From: Cunninghamia lanceolata
Taxonomy: Eukaryota > Streptophyta > Pinopsida > Cupressales > Cupressaceae
Direction of reading: 5' to 3'
DNA: 64,000 bases
NCBI GenBank assembly: GCA_027924645.1
Contig: BSBN01001807.1
Span: 13,782,001 to 13,846,000, forward strand
The translations under genes were made by a program, and so were the position numbers. Position 1 is the first letter of the stretch. Every line of letters begins with the position of its first letter. Positions 60,291 to 64,000 of the stretch are shown in pieces. A model generated the notes under the pieces. The model saw only the letters and a program-made list of their open reading frames with translations, made no database searches and was not told the DNA's origin.

Positions 60291-60774
60291 GACTAGAGAC
60301 AAAAAAGGGGATAGAATTGGTTAAAAAAATCTCTGCTCCTGCTACAACTCCTCCTCAACCCATCTGATCCTAATCAATTCCTGAGGCTACAGAGGTTGTG
60401 ACCCCTAGAGTCAACCTAAATCCAGTATCTAAAAAAAAGAGGGAGAATTCATTCCTGAGAAGACTATAGAGAAGGACAGCTCAACTGAGAAAGGGGACCC
60501 GAAGCCTTTGCTTGCTTCACCTATTGAGAATGGCTCACAAGAAGAAGAATGGGAAGAAGAAGATAGTCAATCCGAGGATGAGTTGGGTGAAGTAGATATC
60601 AGAACAATCACTCAAACGGCAAGTAAACAGTTCAAGGAAAAGAAAGGTGGCATCAAACAAGGTAGGAAAACTAACAAACAAACAAGAGAGGAATTAGCAG
60701 GCGAAAAAGGGTTATCTAGCATAAAGGATTATCTTCTCAGGTCAAAGGGAGGGAAGACCTCACTTAAAGAGTAA
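60291..60774 (+). pseudogene. LINE ORF1 C-terminal acidic tail
   Basis: The frame at 60508-60774 encodes an acidic block (EEEWEEEDSQSEDELGEVD) followed by a basic one (KEKKGGIKQGRKTNKQTREEL) and a stop directly before ORF2. Such tails are usual at the end of plant LINE ORF1. The 60291-60507 link contains stops and frameshifts. Confidence 0.7.
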
Positions 60775-62123
60775 TGAAGATAGGAACGTTAGGGGCTTAA
60801 ATGCCCCTAACAAAAGATGTTTAGTCAAGCATCAAATTGGCTAATTTGAGGTTGATCTTTTCCTCCTACAAGAAACAAAATTACACTTAGAGGAAGCAAC
60901 CTTATTCGAAGTTCACTATAAAGGGGGAAAAGGTGTATTTGCAGAAGCAAGAGGAAGCTCAAGTGGGCTAGGAATTCTCTAGAATCTGTAGAGGCTGGGA
61001 GTTGACTGGCTAGGAGGAGATCACAATTGGCAATGTTGCAAGGTAACAATTTTGGATTCGAATTTCAACTTTATAATTATAAATGTTTATGGCCCTACTC
61101 GAATGGAAGAGAAAAAAGCGCTATGGGAGACATTATCTCAATAACTGGACCATTACAGAGAAGATCTGGTCCTCTTAGGAGGTGACTTCAATGCTGTAGA
61201 AGGCCTAGCGGAGAAAAGTGGAGGGTTGACTTCAGAAACTCGCGTCATCAAATATTTCAAGAATTTCATTGAGGCTAATAATTTCGTTGATGTCTCAACA
61301 AAGAATGGGTTGTTCACATGGAATAACCCCCAAATTGGCTTCTCCAATATAGCTGAGAAGCTCGACCATTTCCTTTTATCCTCCTCATGGATCGGGTCAT
61401 CACAAGTCTGGGAAGCCACTATCAAAGAAACTTCAAGATCGGATCATTTTCCGGTGGAGTTGTGGATAAAGGAAGAAGATAAACCGGCTAGAGGATGCTT
61501 TAAATTTGAACAAATGTGGTTTCGGCGGCAAGATCTAATTGGACTCTTGGAGCAATAGTGGCATGAAGTGCTCGTGGAAAGAGGCACCAAAAGCTTTACC
61601 TTCAGCTCTAGACTCGGGTTCACTAAAGAAAGGCTAAAAGATTGGAATAAACATTCCTTTAAAAACATATTCCAAGAAGAAGAGCGAATAGAGGCAGATC
61701 TTTCAACTTTAAACCAACGAGTAATATCATTAGGAATGAGCAAGGAAGATTTCCTCGAGGAAAAGCGTTTGTTGGAAGAACATGCCAAAATTTTGGCCAG
61801 GGAGGAAATGTTCTGGAGGAGCAAATCAAGAGAAGTTTGGTTGGCTGAAGGAGATCAAAATACCAAGTATTTTCACAACTGAACTAAAGTCAGAAGGATG
61901 CACAATTGAATTTCGGGTATAAAGAACAGTGCTGGACAGCTTACTCACACAAGTGCTGAAATTGAGCAAGACACAATTGGCTTCTTTCAAAATCTTCTAA
62001 TCCCGGAGGATAGATCTGATCCTTTACACATTTCAGATATTCTGGGTAATATCCCTAGCCTAATCATTGAGGAGAGGAATCAAATGTTGATGGCACCGTT
62101 CTCTGAAGAGGAAGTGTAAAAGG
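60775..62123 (+). pseudogene. LINE ORF2, apurinic-type endonuclease
   Basis: Motifs in order: NVRGLN, LFLLQETKL, NVYGPT, LVLLGGDFNAV near 61180 (catalytic Asp/Asn), FTWNN, KLDHFLLS and the catalytic SDHFPVEL near 61438-61461. The region linking endonuclease to reverse transcriptase follows (FKFEQMWFRRQD, KDWNKHSFKNIF, EMFWRSKSREVWLAEGDQNTKYFHN). It is interrupted by stops near 60804, 60978, 61140, 61556 and 61880 and cut at 62123. The enzyme would nick target DNA for reverse transcription; this copy is dead. Confidence 0.92.
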
Positions 62124-62400
62124 TGTTGGATTGTGAAGTCCAACAGACACTCTATTCTCCCACCAAAACATTTGTCTCTTGATCTTCCTTATCCATTGTG
62201 GATATTGCTCTATTAAAGAGAGATGTATTGCTGCTATCAAGCATTGTATTCACACTTCATATAGAGATAATAAAATTGATCCCCTGCTCCTGTGGATGTA
62301 GCTAGTTCATGGTGAACCACGTTAAATCTGGTGTCTCGTGTGTGTGTTATTTGTTCTGTGTTGTGTTTCACTTTGCTTTCATTGTTCCATTGTTTTAACA
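62124..62400 (+). repeat. C4 5' LTR
   Basis: 277 bp from TGTTGGATTGTGAAG to TTTTAACA, in the TG...CA form. The primer site follows directly. The left boundary is set by the break in the LINE frame. Confidence 0.85.
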
Positions 62401-62402
62401 AT

Positions 62403-62415
62403 TGGTATCAAAGCT
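62403..62415 (+). other. C4 primer-binding site
   Basis: TGGTATCAAAGCT, two bases after the LTR: the initiator Met-tRNA site of copia elements. Confidence 0.9.
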
Positions 62416-62459
62416 CGGTCAAGGAGCTGTTTGAGAAATTAGTGACGAATTTTGAAGAA

Positions 62460-63251
62460 ATGGAAGAAGCAGACAAGTGGAGAATAGAGAAGTTTTCAGG
62501 GAAGAATTTTGGACTTTGGAAATTGCAAATTCATGCCCTACTAATTCAAAAAAACCTAGCTATCATGCTGAAAGGAAAATCAATAAAACCAGAGAAGATG
62601 ATAGATGACGAATGGGATGTGATAGATCAAAAAGTAGCCGCTACAATTATCCTCTCGTTGTCCAGCAACGTCTTATTTAATGTTGCAACAGAAACTTCGG
62701 AAAAACAAATTTGGGACAAGATTTGCAACAAATATGAAATGGCATCCGCAACCAATAGGGTCTTCTTGTTAAAGAAGTTGTTCAACCTGAAAATGAAAGA
62801 GGGAAAAAGTTTTTCAAATCACTTGAACGAATTTAACATTGCAATCAGCCAACTAGTTTCTATAGAAATCAATTTTGATGATGAAATGAGGGCTATGCTA
62901 CTCCTGTGCTCACTTCTCAATAGCTGGGATAATGTCGTGATGACGATCAACAATTCAGCACCTGGGAGAAGAGGATCTGAAGACAAGGAAAATAAAGCAA
63001 TGTTAAGATTTGACGATGTCACTGCCACCCTCCTCAATGAAGACATGAGGAGAGGACAAAATAAAATATCCGGTGAAGCCTTGGTTCTAGGCAATAGGGG
63101 AAGAACCCAAGATCGAGGAAAACAAAATAGGAGAAAATCTAAATCAGCAAAGAGATCAAAGTCAAGAGGACGGAAAGAAGGTTGCTGGTTTTACAGAAAA
63201 GATGGACATGTCAAGAAGGATTGTTGGTGTTACAAGAAAGCCCAAAAATAG
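62460..63251 (+). CDS. C4 gag
   Basis: 263 residues. I place the start at ATG 62460 (MEEADKWRIEKFSGKNFGLW) because the upstream part of the frame is LTR and primer site. It matches copia gag: WKLQIHALLIQKNL, VAATIILSLSSNVLF, IWDKICNKYE, LKKLFNLKMKEGKSFSNHLNEF and MLLCSLLNSWD. A basic Arg/Lys/Ser-rich stretch precedes the zinc knuckle CWFYRKDGHVKKDC, in which the second Cys of CX2CX4HX4C is Tyr. The frame is otherwise intact, unlike C3, so C4 looks younger. Gag builds the particle and packages RNA; loss of one zinc ligand should weaken packaging. Confidence 0.9.
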   Translation: MEEADKWRIEKFSGKNFGLWKLQIHALLIQKNLAIMLKGKSIKPEKMIDDEWDVIDQKVAATIILSLSSNVLFNVATETSEKQIWDKICNKYEMASATNRVFLLKKLFNLKMKEGKSFSNHLNEFNIAISQLVSIEINFDDEMRAMLLLCSLLNSWDNVVMTINNSAPGRRGSEDKENKAMLRFDDVTATLLNEDMRRGQNKISGEALVLGNRGRTQDRGKQNRRKSKSAKRSKSRGRKEGCWFYRKDGHVKKDCWCYKKAQK

Positions 63252-63611
63252 CTAAAAGAAAATGAGATTAACATGACTCTTGAAGATGATGGAGGAGCTC
63301 TTGTCTTGGCAGCAAGTGAAGCTAAAGCCGACTCATTGATTTTAGAATCTGGTGCCTCCTTTCATGCAACTTCAAATCGGGATGCCTTCCAAACATATCA
63401 AGAAGGAAAATTTGGCAAAGTTTATCTCAGAGACAATGAACCGTGCGAGATAGTCAGCAAATGTGACATATTGCTACAACTAAAGAATGGAAGCAAGTGG
63501 CTACTAAATGATGTAAGACATGTTCCTAAACTTAAGAGGAACTTGATTTCAGCGAGACACTTGATGCGCAAGGCTGCAGCATCACTTTCTCTTCCAACAT
63601 TTGGAAAGTAA
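63252..63611 (+). pseudogene. C4 protease
   Basis: In the frame from 63273, LILESGASFHAT (63336-63371) is the copia protease motif, but the catalytic Asp of LDSGA is Glu at 63345-63347. VYLRDNEPCEIV, LLNDVRHVPKLKRNLISARHL follow as in the family. After about 63565 the expected GCSITFS appears in another frame, so a frameshift is present. The sequence is cut at 63611 by the next insertion. Inactive. Confidence 0.88.
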
Positions 63612-64000
63612 TGTAATGTCCCCTTCTAGTGAGTCCAAATTTTTCCTTTGACCTTGCATAATTCAACTCACAAAAGAGAACATTAGAGTTCCATTTTCTT
63701 TTCATTTCATCATATTAACAATATAATCATTATTCATCCATATTCAAGTTGTATATTCATGTCCTTATATAATGTTTCCAACTTATCATTTGTTCATACA
63801 CCTCCCACACTCCACCTTGATTGGGTTCTTGGTTGCCTTCTCATTAATCATCCTCGTCTTCCACCTAAGTATGGATGTATTACGACACAATTCATCCCTA
63901 CGGAGGCCCAAAGGCTTCACACTACACATGGTGTTCCTCACCATTTGGCTCAATGGAACTTCATGCAACACATGGCATTCTTCATTCCATCGATAGTCAC
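63612..64000 (+). mobile_element. Start of another LTR-type element, runs off the window
   Basis: TGTAATGTCCCCTTCTAG abruptly replaces C4 protease sequence. The opening resembles the TGTAACxCCC start of many plant gypsy LTRs. The bases before it, AGTAA (63607-63611), would be the target copy if so. The right end lies outside the window, so this cannot be confirmed. The short frame at 63772-63996 has no known domain. Confidence 0.5.

Larger units (their letters stand above)
59601..62123 (+). mobile_element. LINE (L1-type), 3' part replaced by a copia insertion
   Basis: Contains ORF1 and the endonuclease part of ORF2, then is cut at 62123 by the 5' LTR of copia C4. The reverse transcriptase region is not in the window. 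The 5' limit is approximate. Confidence 0.85.
62124..64000 (+). mobile_element. C4: Ty1-copia element, 5' part
   Basis: 5' LTR, Met-tRNA primer site, gag and protease, then interrupted at 63612 by another LTR-like sequence. The remaining pol is outside the window or displaced. It inserted into the LINE ORF2. The layout resembles the Tnt1/Tork group (small LTR, gag starting MEE..KWRIEKFSGKNF). Confidence 0.88.

Noticed and set aside
1..64000. tRNA, rRNA, organelle-derived DNA or CRISPR arrays
   Set aside because: Scanning both strands by eye gave no rRNA cores, no convincing tRNA cloverleaf and no spaced identical repeats; primer sites only complement tRNA ends.

Overview
The window is repeat-dominated plant nuclear DNA. 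Evidence for a plant: Ty1-copia retrotransposons primed by initiator Met-tRNA, a LINE whose ORF1 has a DUF4283-type domain, and a long degenerate array of the Arabidopsis-type telomere word TTTAGGG. The AT-rich sequence, kilobases of decayed repeat and deep nesting suggest a large genome such as a gymnosperm, but the species cannot be fixed from sequence alone. I found no convincing host gene, no rRNA or tRNA gene and no CRISPR array.

The main structure is a four-layer nest of mobile elements. Layer 1 is an old Ty1-copia element on the minus strand (C2), with halves at about 2357-3199 and 49097-49620. Layer 2 is a DNA transposon (element A, 3200-49096) with about 31-bp terminal inverted repeats (TIRs). 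It carries a broken transposase gene (4599-7800) and a second broken gene on the minus strand (39225 down to 11158). Layer 3 is a complete Ty1-copia element (C3, 12327-38554; LTRs of 1358 and 1359 bp; 5-bp target duplication) inserted into an exon of element A's second gene. Layer 4 is a related 19,045-bp DNA transposon (element B, 16940-35984; 32-bp TIRs; 4-bp target duplication AGCA) inserted into C3's reverse transcriptase. Element A also carries a 5,992-bp TG...CA insertion with duplication ATAAG, probably a solo LTR (42350-48341).

A and B are divergent members of one two-gene family. Gene 1 (plus strand) is a DDE/DDD-type transposase of roughly 990 residues, with motifs DFAENY, WSDxCASQFK and GHGKGEHDG. 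Gene 2 (minus strand) is a multi-exon accessory protein that I do not recognise. My seven-exon model for B's gene 2 sums to exactly 483 codons, and A's remnant matches it in part. Both genes in B carry stops of the kind C-to-T decay produces.

Element B also carries unusual cargo: CpG-rich 36-40 bp palindromes near both ends, about 4 kb of degenerate telomere-like repeats, a 359-bp satellite of six units, and about 4.4 kb peppered with some sixty GCGC cores.

Right of the nest (49-64 kb) lie unassigned repeats, an 80-bp near-perfect hairpin, a gypsy-derived retrotransposon with a long open internal region, a LINE (ORF1 plus the endonuclease part of ORF2) cut by another Ty1-copia element (C4), which is itself cut by the start of a further LTR-like element running off the window end.
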